51,461 nt of DNA from a virus: IMG/VR virus record IMGVR_UViG_3300034685_000407, positions 1 through 51,461 of that record, one strand, 5' to 3'. Shown one piece after another: positions 23,880 to 31,038 of this stretch. The position numbers and the translations under genes were made by a program. Below the pieces are notes generated by a model. That model did no database searches. It was given only the letters and a program-made list of their open reading frames with translations, and was not told the origin of the DNA. Position 1 is the stretch's first letter; every line of letters starts with the position of its first letter.

Positions 23880-23960
23880 ACCACCTCCTATGCCTTTTTA
23901 ATTATATCATAATATTTCCTGTTATTCTTGTTTTACTACATAATTATAAGCATATACAAC

Positions 23961-23992
23961 AATAAGCTACAGAATTTCTCCTGTAGCTTATT
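23961..23992 (-). terminator. Terminator
   Basis: Stem AATAAGCTACAG/CTGTAGCTTATT just after the macro-domain stop. Confidence 0.7.
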
Positions 23993-24002
23993 TGTTTTTC
24001 TA

Positions 24003-24485
24003 TTAAAATTCTCTAATAAAAGCATCTAAAATATCACAGATTGTAGCTTCTATTCCATACTTCTTCTCTAAATTTGGAATAATCCTCTTGTAAATTTCAG
24101 CAACTTCTCCCAAAGGAGCTTTTCCTATTTTTGTTCCAAGTCCAGGTATAGCAATGGTTTTGCATGATAGTTGATTGGCTCTATCGAAAATAGCATATAG
24201 ACACTTTTCAACAGTTTCAAGACTACATCTTTGTCCAGGCATCTTCATCGTTACTGCATGAATAATATACCTGCACTTTAACTTTCCAGCCTTTGTATAA
24301 TAAGTTTTCCCAGTGTCAAATCTATATCTTACGCATAGGCTAATCGCTTCCTTCTCTATTTCAAATCCGCCAACCTTTTTAATTGCTCCAGCTACTCCTG
24401 CTCCCATGCACCCTACATACCCATTGGCCGCATTTATAATAGCATCTACTTGCAGTTTTGTTATATCTCCTTTTACTACTTTCAT
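24003..24485 (-). CDS. Macro-domain protein
   Basis: Macro domains bind ADP-ribose and often remove it from proteins or nucleic acids, or clear O-acetyl-ADP-ribose. The 160-aa protein has KGDITKLQVDAIINAANGYV, the GxG(V/I)AGAI loop in GAGVAGAIKKVGG, the HAV strand and IPGLGTKIGKAP (the Pro-Gly loop near the distal ribose). ATG 24485 follows AAGGAG by 8 bases. It ends the transcript of the SSSSS-tag cluster's downstream part and overlaps its upstream neighbour's stop closely. On a mobile element it could undo host ADP-ribosylation defence; that is inference. Confidence 0.87.
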   Translation of the reverse strand: MKVVKGDITKLQVDAIINAANGYVGCMGAGVAGAIKKVGGFEIEKEAISLCVRYRFDTGKTYYTKAGKLKCRYIIHAVTMKMPGQRCSLETVEKCLYAIFDRANQLSCKTIAIPGLGTKIGKAPLGEVAEIYKRIIPNLEKKYGIEATICDILDAFIREF

Positions 24486-24490
24486 ACCCT

Positions 24491-24862
24491 TCACTCCTTA
24501 TCAGAAAAATTTGTTCCATCATGCTTATTAATTTCTTCTATAACTTCTTGTACGGCATTATTTAGAACATTTTCCTTTATAGTTTTAAACGCCATATCGT
24601 ATCCTTCAAGGCCACCAAAGTCTATAAGACCTGTATTTCCACAATTAGTACATTTCCATGGAATTGTTCCTCCAAACCCCATTGCTTGGGACATTTTAGG
24701 TTGATCCTTATATTTGTTATATGGTGCAGGGAGTTTTTCCGCCCTGTCTCCCAACCCTCTAGGATACCATTTACCATAACTTTGTATAGCACCTTTGTGT
24801 CCACACTTTAAGCATCTTACATCTTCTTTAACTTCATATAGGCTAACACCTTCGTAGCTCAT
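24491..24862 (-). CDS. Two-knuckle zinc protein, 123 aa
   Basis: Starts at ATG 24862 behind AAGGAGGAG in the conserved ATGATGATGAAGGAGG leader. The protein has CLKCGHKG (residues ~17-24) and CTNCGN (~76-81), probably one zinc ribbon with an inserted basic, Tyr- and Pro-rich loop (GKWYPRGLGDRAEKLPAPYNKY), and ends in a helix. The next upstream tagged frame reads through a terminator, this gene's leader and its start codon in the same frame. A 198-aa fusion is therefore formally possible. The leader and ribosome site argue for a separate start here. Confidence 0.65.
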   Translation of the reverse strand: MSYEGVSLYEVKEDVRCLKCGHKGAIQSYGKWYPRGLGDRAEKLPAPYNKYKDQPKMSQAMGFGGTIPWKCTNCGNTGLIDFGGLEGYDMAFKTIKENVLNNAVQEVIEEINKHDGTNFSDKE

Positions 24863-25087
24863 ATACTTCTCCTCCTTCATCATCATAAAAATAATATTGA
24901 TATATTCTAACATTAACAGTTTTATTAAAACGACATCAAGTTTTACATAAAAAAAGGGAATAGGTGTGCTGTCTATTCCCATCTTTTCACTAGCAGTAAT
25001 ATACTTCTTCAAATCCTCTTTAGATATTCCGTAGCACACGAAACTTGAAGAGCTACTATTTGTAACAAAATCCAATCTAACTTTCAT
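24863..25087 (-). pseudogene. Truncated SSSSS-tag protein (copy A)
   Basis: The frame opens with a perfect tag (KVRLDFVTNSSSSSF, residues 2-16) and ~25 more residues with YGISKEDLKKYIT. Then it enters the stem of a terminator (24956-24980) without a stop. The codons after residue ~38 come from non-coding terminator, promoter and leader sequence, so the original C-terminal part has been lost. The ATG at 25087 is 1 base after the stop of copy B, showing tight coupling. Expression would give either a short tag peptide or the 198-aa readthrough product. Confidence 0.6.
24948..24980 (-). terminator. Terminator inside the copy-A reading frame
   Basis: Minus-strand stem GGGAATAG/CTATTCCC followed by TTTTTTT. 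It lies within an open frame, and the next promoter-like region follows at once. Confidence 0.8.
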
Positions 25088-25088
25088 C

Positions 25089-25466
25089 CTAAAACCCCCC
25101 ATCTTTATTAATAATTAACTCATCAGACGTATACATAAGGTTCATATCACAAAACAATGCCTCTATACCCTCATCATTACAAGCACTTCCTATATATACA
25201 AACATTCCTTTTTTGATAATATCTTGAATATCTTTTGGAAGTCCCGAAATATCATCTTCATAATAATATCGAAGAAGGTCTTGGGTAGACATTTTTTCGG
25301 ATAACCTAACAATGCATTGTGCTAAATCTTCCGCAATTGAGTATATTGGAGACTCTTTTGGGACTTTAAATATATTGAGTAGCATTTCCTTGCTTAATTC
25401 TTCTTTTGATCCAATTACAAAACTCGAACTGCTTGAGTTTGTAACAAAATCCATTCTTATTTTCAT
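25089..25466 (-). CDS. SSSSS-tag protein, copy B (125 aa)
   Basis: MKIRMDFVTNSSSSSFVIG is followed by a helical, acidic body of ~105 residues (KEELSKEMLLNIFKVPKESP, LSEKMSTQDLLRYYYEDD, a FVYIGSACNDEGIEALF strand-loop). The body has no similarity visible to me with the other copies. ATG 25466 follows GGGGAG by 8 bases. A perfect terminator lies only ~30 bases upstream, so this gene depends on readthrough from the long transcript. The stop is one base from copy A's ATG. Serines are coded TCA AGC AGT TCG AGT. Confidence 0.75.
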   Translation of the reverse strand: MKIRMDFVTNSSSSSFVIGSKEELSKEMLLNIFKVPKESPIYSIAEDLAQCIVRLSEKMSTQDLLRYYYEDDISGLPKDIQDIIKKGMFVYIGSACNDEGIEALFCDMNLMYTSDELIINKDGGF

Positions 25467-25496
25467 AGACATCACTCCCCTACAACTTCATTAAGA

Positions 25497-25523
25497 AAAG
25501 TAGCTGGAATTTCCAGCTACCTA
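25497..25523 (-). terminator. Intra-cluster terminator
   Basis: Perfect stem GTAGCTGGAA/TTCCAGCTAC followed on the minus strand by TTTTCTT, between copies C and B. It may set a step-down in expression. Confidence 0.8.
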
Positions 25524-25524
25524 T

Positions 25525-25854
25525 TTATTCCCCCACTTCTCCGTAGTGAAGCCCTATATCAGAGATGTCGATGTCTACATCATACTCCTTTTTAATAAGA
25601 TCCTTGAAGTATTCTTTTATTTGAGGAAGTGTCATTTCATCCATTAAACCCTCAATGTCAATTCCTGCATAGTAGGGTTCACTATAACACCCATAGAAAT
25701 TAACTACCTTTCCTTCATCTACACCATAACTGCATTCAAATTCACTTTTTCCCTCTTTTTGACCAAGGGTTTCAATTATGGAGCTGTCAGATACTCCTAT
25801 TATAAGGAATGAACTACTTGAACTATTCGTAACGAAATCTATTCTTACTTTCAT
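25525..25854 (-). CDS. SSSSS-tag protein, copy C (109 aa)
   Basis: Tag MKVRIDFVTNSSSSSFLIIG, then an acidic body with beta-rich SEFECSYGVDEGKVVNFYG, a short helix (LPQIKEYFKDLIKKEY) and a DVDIDISDIGLHYGE ending. The start follows GGGGGAATATAG. The stop is 26 bases before the intra-cluster terminator. Serine codons are AGT TCA AGT AGT TCA. The body is unlike copies B, D, E and F, so the common part is only the tag. Function unknown. Confidence 0.75.
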   Translation of the reverse strand: MKVRIDFVTNSSSSSFLIIGVSDSSIIETLGQKEGKSEFECSYGVDEGKVVNFYGCYSEPYYAGIDIEGLMDEMTLPQIKEYFKDLIKKEYDVDIDISDIGLHYGEVGE

Positions 25855-25867
25855 CTATATTCCCCCT

Positions 25868-26248
25868 TTAATCATCTGATAATATAATTACAGACTCTCC
25901 ATCAGATATTGAACGTAGAAAGCCTGGCATTGTTTCGTCTCCGTACTCTACGGAAATTTCTCCAATAGCAAAACCTTGGTTAATTTTATCCAGCCACTCA
26001 TCATATCTTCTTTTTGCCCACTCATCCTCTGCAAGCATTTCATCAATGGTTTCATAGCCATAGTATTCAAGAAAATATTTATCTAAATCCTCTTTTGACT
26101 TAATTGCGGATAACATATTTACAAATCCCTCAACCAGCTTTTTAGCAAACATCGGCAGCTTATTTGTTTCATCCTCTGAAAGTTGCTTAAAGGCTACCAC
26201 ATAGCTACTTGAACTAGAGTTAGTTACAAAATCCAACCTTACTTTCAT
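25868..26248 (-). CDS. SSSSS-tag protein, copy D (126 aa)
   Basis: Tag MKVRLDFVTNSSSSSYVV (Tyr replaces the usual Phe after the serines), then a long helical acidic body with FAKKLVEGFVNMLSAIKSKEDLD and DEWAKRRYDEWLDKI, ending in a DGESVIILSDD strand. ATG 26248 follows AAAGGGG by 7 bases; a longer in-frame start upstream runs back through the spacer and into the end of copy E and is rejected. Serines are coded TCT AGT TCA AGT AGC. No metal site is visible. Confidence 0.75.
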   Translation of the reverse strand: MKVRLDFVTNSSSSSYVVAFKQLSEDETNKLPMFAKKLVEGFVNMLSAIKSKEDLDKYFLEYYGYETIDEMLAEDEWAKRRYDEWLDKINQGFAIGEISVEYGDETMPGFLRSISDGESVIILSDD

Positions 26249-26300
26249 GTGCATTTCCCCTTTCTTGCTAGAATAATATAGGGGGAAAGTATCCCCCATC

Positions 26301-26822
26301 TTATCCGATATGTTTTGAGAATTCATCATAGGAGTCAAAGTTTTCTTTAACTTCTTTTAACAAATCTTCCATCTTCAACTCATACTTTTTCATAATATAC
26401 TTAAGAGCATCTTCTTCTGTTAATACACTCCTGGTACAAACAGGACAAATCTCCTTTGGAACAGAATCCCTATCCATGTTATCAAATACATCATCGATAA
26501 CATCTTCATCCCCTTCTTCAACCAGTGCTTTTAACTGTTCTTCCTTCTCTTCTAGTTTTTCTTTATAATAATCATAGTCTGGATCATCCTTTAACTCTTC
26601 TTTGTAATATTCAATCTGTCCATTTAGATAGTTAATAGCTGCTGTCTTTTTCATATCATCTGTTAATTTAAGATGATGTTCGCAAAATACATGCCCATTT
26701 TCACATTCATACATTCCTGCATCCTCAAGGCACATATCCATTCCGCTTTCAACAGAACCGCATATTATACATATAAAACTTGAACTTGAGGAATTTGTTA
26801 CAAAATCCAATCTAACTTTCAT
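26301..26822 (-). CDS. SSSSS-tag protein, copy E, zinc-finger body (173 aa)
   Basis: Tag MKVRLDFVTNSSSSSFICIICG runs directly into a first zinc knuckle (CIICG, ~18-22), followed by CLED..YECENGHVFCEHH (Cys/His-rich, ~31-51) and a distant CPVC (~125-128). These could bind two zinc ions in a RING-like arrangement. The middle is a highly charged coiled coil (YYKEELKDDPDYDYYKEKLEEKEEQLKAL). ATG 26822 follows GGAGGTGTTAGGAT. A GGGGG/CCCCC hairpin lies just after the stop (26280-26296). It is the only copy with an obvious metal-binding body. Confidence 0.8.
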   Translation of the reverse strand: MKVRLDFVTNSSSSSFICIICGSVESGMDMCLEDAGMYECENGHVFCEHHLKLTDDMKKTAAINYLNGQIEYYKEELKDDPDYDYYKEKLEEKEEQLKALVEEGDEDVIDDVFDNMDRDSVPKEICPVCTRSVLTEEDALKYIMKKYELKMEDLLKEVKENFDSYDEFSKHIG

Positions 26823-26838
26823 ATCCTAACACCTCCAA

Positions 26839-27150
26839 TTACATACCTTCATAGGCTTCCTCATCACTACTGAAGTGACCGCCATTCATATTTACCTTAT
26901 CCATGTCAACTCCAATAGCCTCAAAGAAATCCTCAATCATGAAATTATTAAGGAATGTCCAGCCTTTAAATAGCTTGTCTGTTTCAGTTATGCTCCAATC
27001 ATATGACTCTTCAAATAAGTCTAAATTAAGTCTTTTAGCTTCTTCGTTTAAATTCCTCATTTGCTCAATTTGTTTATCTGTTAAATCCTTTTTTAACACA
27101 ATAAAACTTGAACTTGAAGAGTTTGTTACAAAGTCCTGCCTTATTCTCAC
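26839..27150 (-). CDS. SSSSS-tag protein, copy F (103 aa)
   Basis: The most diverged tag: MRIRQDFVTNSSSSSFIV from a GTG at 27150 (GGAAGGAG 9 bases upstream). The body has a Leu/Glu-rich helix (KKDLTDKQIEQMRNLNEEAK), then SYDWSITETDKLF, WTFLNNFMIEDFFEAIGVD and an acidic end. It is first in the run after the GNAT gene (16-bp gap). Serines are coded TCT TCA AGT TCA AGT. Bodies of other copies do not align with it by eye. Confidence 0.75.
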   Translation of the reverse strand: MRIRQDFVTNSSSSSFIVLKKDLTDKQIEQMRNLNEEAKRLNLDLFEESYDWSITETDKLFKGWTFLNNFMIEDFFEAIGVDMDKVNMNGGHFSSDEEAYEGM

Positions 27151-27166
27151 CAAAACACACTCCTTC

Positions 27167-27631
27167 CTACTCTTTTAGTGTTCCATTGTATACATACTCC
27201 CCAATACCATCTACATAATAATTCTCTATTTTTTCATAAATCTGAAAACCATATTTGTTAAATAGCGAAGAGTATGCATTAATTCTTCGTGACGATACAG
27301 TAATGAGAGGTCTAATGCATTGTAAATATCGCATACTTTCCTCAAGTAACTCTCTACCCAAGCCTTGTTTTTGGTATTTAGGCAGCACCATAAGACAGCA
27401 AATTTTCTTTTCTTCCTTTTTTAATATAGAAACTGCTGCTATCTCACCTTTTATATCTATCACAATTATTTCTCTAGTATGGTTTTTAATTCCCTGTACA
27501 ACTTTATCCCAGTACCAGCTCTCAAACTTCGGGTAATCAATTATTAAAAAATTTAAGATTTCATATATTCTTTCTATATAATTATCAAATTGATTACCCT
27601 CTAGTTTTGAAACATATATATGATTGCTCAT
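27167..27631 (-). CDS. GNAT-family N-acetyltransferase
   Basis: The 154-aa protein has the GNAT layout: a central strand (REIIVIDIKGEIAAVSIL, ~55-72), a CCLMVLPKYQKQGLGRELL block with the acetyl-CoA pyrophosphate loop QKQGLG, and a tail with NKYGFQIYEKI, the usual conserved end. The substrate is not apparent; it may be a peptide amine or small molecule. It lies 9 bp after the radical-SAM gene and 16 bp before tagged copy F, so it belongs to this operon. That makes peptide acetylation a reasonable hypothesis. Confidence 0.88.
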   Translation of the reverse strand: MSNHIYVSKLEGNQFDNYIERIYEILNFLIIDYPKFESWYWDKVVQGIKNHTREIIVIDIKGEIAAVSILKKEEKKICCLMVLPKYQKQGLGRELLEESMRYLQCIRPLITVSSRRINAYSSLFNKYGFQIYEKIENYYVDGIGEYVYNGTLKE

Positions 27632-27640
27632 ATCTGTTTT

Positions 27641-28720
27641 TTATCTTAAATCCTTCTCTTTTCTGCCACAAAGCACAATACTTCTTCTAATTGGGCAACC
27701 TCCCAAACAATGAAGTCTTTCATGGCAACCAGAGCATGAATTTTTAAAGTGGCTTCTGAATTCTTCAAACTGCACTGAATCCCAAGCATTTTTTATTGTG
27801 TCATTTGAAATATCATAAGCCCAATGGAGTTCTTGATTATCAAAACTACATGGAATAGCCTTCATGTCTGATGTTATATACATTGACCATCTTCCTGCTT
27901 CACAAGTATCAAAACTTGTCCTGTCAAGGTTTGAGGTTAAATTGATAAGAGCAGGAACATTGCAACTATCAAAGCCAATTTTAAAGCCAAATTTATTGTT
28001 ATCTATGAGTTCAAAGAACTCTTTAACTCTTGGATCATCAATTTTTAGTACATTATCCTCTCTTCCAAGCCCAACAGGTTTGTGAAGCAGGAATATCACT
28101 GCATTAATTCCTTCTGGGAAGCCGTTATTCTTAAGCCTATCAATAGCCTCATCTATTGAGTTATTTCCAAGCACATAATGGATATTGGTCTTAATCCCAG
28201 CTTCAAGCAGCATCTTAATAGCTTTCATTGTGTGTTCTTGACGATACCAACTGATAGCTACTGCCCCACAATATCTCTTACAAATATCTATAATTTCTGG
28301 AGTGAAACCTAGCCCAGAACTTGTGAAATTAGGCACTATTTCATTTTCCCTGCAGTATTTTAAAATTTCCTCAAAGTCCTCGTGCTGATCAACGTCTCCT
28401 CTACCGCCCAAAGCTAATTGGTAGGTCTTTCCCTTACATTCATCTACTATTCTCTTGAAATTTTCAAGGGACATATTTGGATGATGTGTTTTTAGACCGT
28501 TTTGATAGCATTGAACACCTGATTTCATGCAAAGACCTGATTTACCATGCACACAATGTCCCATTATTCCCACATCTATAAGTTCTGGAAAAGATGTCAT
28601 AAATGGGTCTACCCCTGTATCTCTTCCATTTTCTATAACTCCGCTTCTTACATAGAAACCAGTTTTTGTATCAAATATAGATATGAATTTATTTTCCTTG
28701 TCCATTTTTTTAATTAACAT
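27641..28720 (-). CDS. Radical SAM enzyme with SPASM-like C-terminus
   Basis: The 359-aa protein heads the tagged-gene operon. The iron-sulfur/SAM region near residues 55-75 has GHCVHGKSGLCMKSGVQC, a cysteine cluster with unusual spacing rather than CxxxCxxC. LALGGRGDVDQHEDF resembles the GGxGDP motif, and later strands (FTSSGLG, AISWYRQEH, NIHYVLG) build the partial TIM barrel. The C-terminus has SMYITSDMKAIPCSFD, then CSGCHERLHCLGGCP, which is SPASM-like and would hold auxiliary clusters. SPASM enzymes commonly modify ribosomal peptides. A good leader and GGAGGAATGG site precede the ATG. Confidence 0.85.
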   Translation of the reverse strand: MLIKKMDKENKFISIFDTKTGFYVRSGVIENGRDTGVDPFMTSFPELIDVGIMGHCVHGKSGLCMKSGVQCYQNGLKTHHPNMSLENFKRIVDECKGKTYQLALGGRGDVDQHEDFEEILKYCRENEIVPNFTSSGLGFTPEIIDICKRYCGAVAISWYRQEHTMKAIKMLLEAGIKTNIHYVLGNNSIDEAIDRLKNNGFPEGINAVIFLLHKPVGLGREDNVLKIDDPRVKEFFELIDNNKFGFKIGFDSCNVPALINLTSNLDRTSFDTCEAGRWSMYITSDMKAIPCSFDNQELHWAYDISNDTIKNAWDSVQFEEFRSHFKNSCSGCHERLHCLGGCPIRRSIVLCGRKEKDLR

Positions 28721-28852
28721 AGTCCATTCCTCCTAAACATCTTAAAAATACTCCTAGCTATTGATAGAACTATGTTTCCCTGCTCTACCAATATTTTAAT
28801 TTTATCATAATATTCCCTGTAAGTCTAATTTTACTAGAATGTTATTGCATAA

Positions 28853-28878
28853 AAAAGCATGAGCTAACGCCCATGCCT
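28853..28878 (-). terminator. Terminator after the thymidine kinase gene
   Basis: Minus-strand stem GCATGGGC/GCTCATGC followed by TTTTTT. Confidence 0.75.
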
Positions 28879-28893
28879 GTAAAAAATCATTTC

Positions 28894-29496
28894 TTATTCA
28901 ATCTTTTTTATAGCTTTTCTTTTGAATTTCATATAACAACACCTACAAACTGGCTTATATGATTCATTGCCGCCTATTTTAATTTGCTCTCCTTCAAATT
29001 CAGGATTTCCGTCTATAACTCGCATATTCATAGTAGCCTTTTTATTACAATAAATGCATACTGTCTTTAGTTCCTGTATCTTATCAGCATAGAGAAGTAA
29101 TGCCCTGCTGCCTTCAAACAGGTTGTTTTTAAAGTCATTCTTTAGGCCATAACATATTACTGGTATATTTAACATATCAACTATATTAGCAAGTATTAAA
29201 ATGTACTTCTCATCTATAAACTGTGCTTCATCAACAAATATACAATGTGGAGACTCGTCTTGTGCCAATCTGAATGCATCAACTCTTTCTATAAGATAGG
29301 CTTCTCTTTTTAATCCCAGCCGTGTTGATATAATTCCTGTTGTTGCGTTACTTGAAATTTTGCCACACCTTGTATCCTTTTCAGTAGTAAATAAAAGGAC
29401 ATTCTTATCCTGGCTTTCATAGTTATGAGCTGATTTTAGTAAGTCGAGCGACTTCCCACTATCCATTGTCGAATAGATGAAGTAAAGTCTTGCCAT
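28894..29496 (-). CDS. tdk: Thymidine kinase (type II)
   Basis: Phosphorylates thymidine with ATP. The 200-aa protein opens ARLYFIYSTMDSGKSLDLL (Walker A near residues 9-16). It has the FVDEAQFID Walker B/catalytic block and an AYDKI-like YADKIQELKTVCIYC segment, where CxxC and the later CRCC give the structural zinc. MRVIDGNPEF and the nearby basic lid fit the family. ATG 29496 follows AAGGGGGG by 6 bases. With thymidylate synthase and DHFR it ensures dTTP supply. It is followed by a terminator. Confidence 0.93.
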   Translation of the reverse strand: MARLYFIYSTMDSGKSLDLLKSAHNYESQDKNVLLFTTEKDTRCGKISSNATTGIISTRLGLKREAYLIERVDAFRLAQDESPHCIFVDEAQFIDEKYILILANIVDMLNIPVICYGLKNDFKNNLFEGSRALLLYADKIQELKTVCIYCNKKATMNMRVIDGNPEFEGEQIKIGGNESYKPVCRCCYMKFKRKAIKKIE

Positions 29497-29584
29497 ATCC
29501 ATCCCCCCTTTGGTGTTTCCCCTAATTCCTCCTGGAATTTGGTATGTACAATAAATTAAGCATGGGGGACCCATGCCTAACTTA

Positions 29585-30118
29585 TTAATAACATCCTATT
29601 TCTATTGCTTGGTTATTTTCCAATAAAAACAAAGTACACGGAGATCCATACTCGGATATGAACCTTTCAGCATTCTCTTTATCGTCAAAATAAAGCGAAT
29701 ATCCATTTAGGTCATATAGGTCAACTACATATTTTTCTCCTCTGTTCTCTGCTATCATTTCATCAAAAATACCTAGAAATACATTAGCTTCATACAAGTC
29801 AATTTCATTGTAGAAAGCGTTGCCGTGAAGTATTGATTTAGCAACCTCATACTCCATTTCTCCTAATTCTTCCTTATTGGGGATTAAAGCATAATACTCT
29901 TTAATCCTTTCTAAAAGCTCCCATATTGTCCTTGGTTTTTCGTGTTCTTGCAAAAACTTATCTATTGCCGGCATAAAGAGCGGTACTCTTTCCTCACCAC
30001 TTACTTCTTTAAAATACTGGCTATACGCATTAACCTTTATAGCTGCTGATTTTATAGAGTCAAGAACATACATAGTTTCAACCACTACTTCCATTACATC
30101 TTGATGCATTATATACAT
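29585..30118 (-). CDS. Hypothetical protein, 177 aa
   Basis: ATG 30118 follows GGGAGGAATTTAT. The N-terminal half is helical (VMEVVVETMYVLDSIKSAAIKV, then IWELLERIKEYYALI). The C-terminal ~80 residues alternate short strands and helices (VVDLYDLNGYSLYFDD, CTLFLLENNQAIEIG). The protein is acidic, without cysteine pairs or membrane segments. The family is not recognised. A weak hairpin (29560-29580) separates it from thymidine kinase; it might belong to the same long minus-strand transcript. Confidence 0.6.
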   Translation of the reverse strand: MYIMHQDVMEVVVETMYVLDSIKSAAIKVNAYSQYFKEVSGEERVPLFMPAIDKFLQEHEKPRTIWELLERIKEYYALIPNKEELGEMEYEVAKSILHGNAFYNEIDLYEANVFLGIFDEMIAENRGEKYVVDLYDLNGYSLYFDDKENAERFISEYGSPCTLFLLENNQAIEIGCY

Positions 30119-30183
30119 ATAAATTCCTCCCATTTCATTTTTTCATTTATTTCTTTACCGTATCTTTATCTTCAAAGAATTCA

Positions 30184-30333
30184 CTATGAATTTTGCTCTT
30201 TCTTGATTTTTTCAGTAAATTTATATTTCTTACAGTCTGGACAATAATATTTATTAACTCCTTGCTCAATTAAATTTATTCTTTCTAAATCATTTTTGTC
30301 GTTATAAACAAATCCACATTGACATTTTTTCAT
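30184..30333 (-). CDS. Small zinc-ribbon protein, 49 aa
   Basis: A short frame with AAGGAGGAGATTATT before ATG 30333. The product has CQCG (residues 4-7) and CPDC (31-34) separated by a charged helix, a classic one-zinc ribbon, and ends in a Lys-rich tail. It is one of several tiny zinc proteins of this element. Partners or DNA binding are unknown. It starts 18 bp after the 197-aa gene ends, so it is in the same transcript. Confidence 0.6.
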   Translation of the reverse strand: MKKCQCGFVYNDKNDLERINLIEQGVNKYYCPDCKKYKFTEKIKKEQNS

Positions 30334-30350
30334 AATAATCTCCTCCTTGA

Positions 30351-30944
30351 TTATCTTCCCATTATTTCATTAGTCATCTTAACTGCCTCATTTACAACTT
30401 TTTTCGCACTAAAGTCGTCATGCTTATCAACACCTTGTTTTTCATACATAGCATTTCGTATTTTAGCAACCAATTCTCCTAAAAATAGCCCTCCAAACAA
30501 GCCTTCGTTGAACCTTGTTTCATAAGAGATTCTATCGTACACAATATCATATATTATTGTCATAGATGTTTTTCTCTTCTTCATCTTAATATATCGCTTG
30601 TCCCTGGACATAACATCTTTATAAAACCCATACTCTTTACATACCTCTTTGAAGTATTCAATATTTTGAAGTTGTTCTTCTGTATGAGGCTTCCTTTTAG
30701 GTTTTTTGATGCTAATTAATTTATTTGCTATTTCTTCATCTGTAGATAAACCATCAATGAATTTATCCCACTCATCCTTATGCACTATGAAATTATTAAG
30801 AGTTCCCTTTTTTCTAATCTCATTAGGAATACAGATTAAATAAAAAGATTCTCCTTCAAGTACCCATTGATTACATAGCTTACATGCCTCTTTCCAATGA
30901 AACGACCCTTTCATTTCTTTGTTTTGAAATATCCAATTGCTCAC
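30351..30944 (-). CDS. Hypothetical protein, 197 aa
   Basis: The GTG start lies just after the conserved TTTTTATGATGATGAAGGATGAG leader. A CxxC pair (CKLCNQW, ~21-27) lies early, then ESFYLICIPNEIRKKG, a basic KKPKRKPHTEEQLQ segment, RYIKMKKRKTSMTIIYDIVYDRISYETRF and a helical tail. The function is unknown. The CxxC is single, so a metal site would need a partner. It heads a short operon with the zinc-ribbon gene. Confidence 0.6.
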   Translation of the reverse strand: MSNWIFQNKEMKGSFHWKEACKLCNQWVLEGESFYLICIPNEIRKKGTLNNFIVHKDEWDKFIDGLSTDEEIANKLISIKKPKRKPHTEEQLQNIEYFKEVCKEYGFYKDVMSRDKRYIKMKKRKTSMTIIYDIVYDRISYETRFNEGLFGGLFLGELVAKIRNAMYEKQGVDKHDDFSAKKVVNEAVKMTNEIMGR

Positions 30945-31038
30945 AAAAACTCATCCTTCATCATCATAAAAATAATCGTCATTTATATGATAAAATTATC
31001 AAATGACGATTTTGGTTTTCAAGTTTTATGTGTGTTCA

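Noticed and set aside
24863-27150. Regular tag recurrence as a possible CRISPR-like or DNA repeat array
   Set aside because: Spacing is irregular (about 330-575 bp), each copy sits at a gene start, and the nucleotide sequence differs by many synonymous changes.
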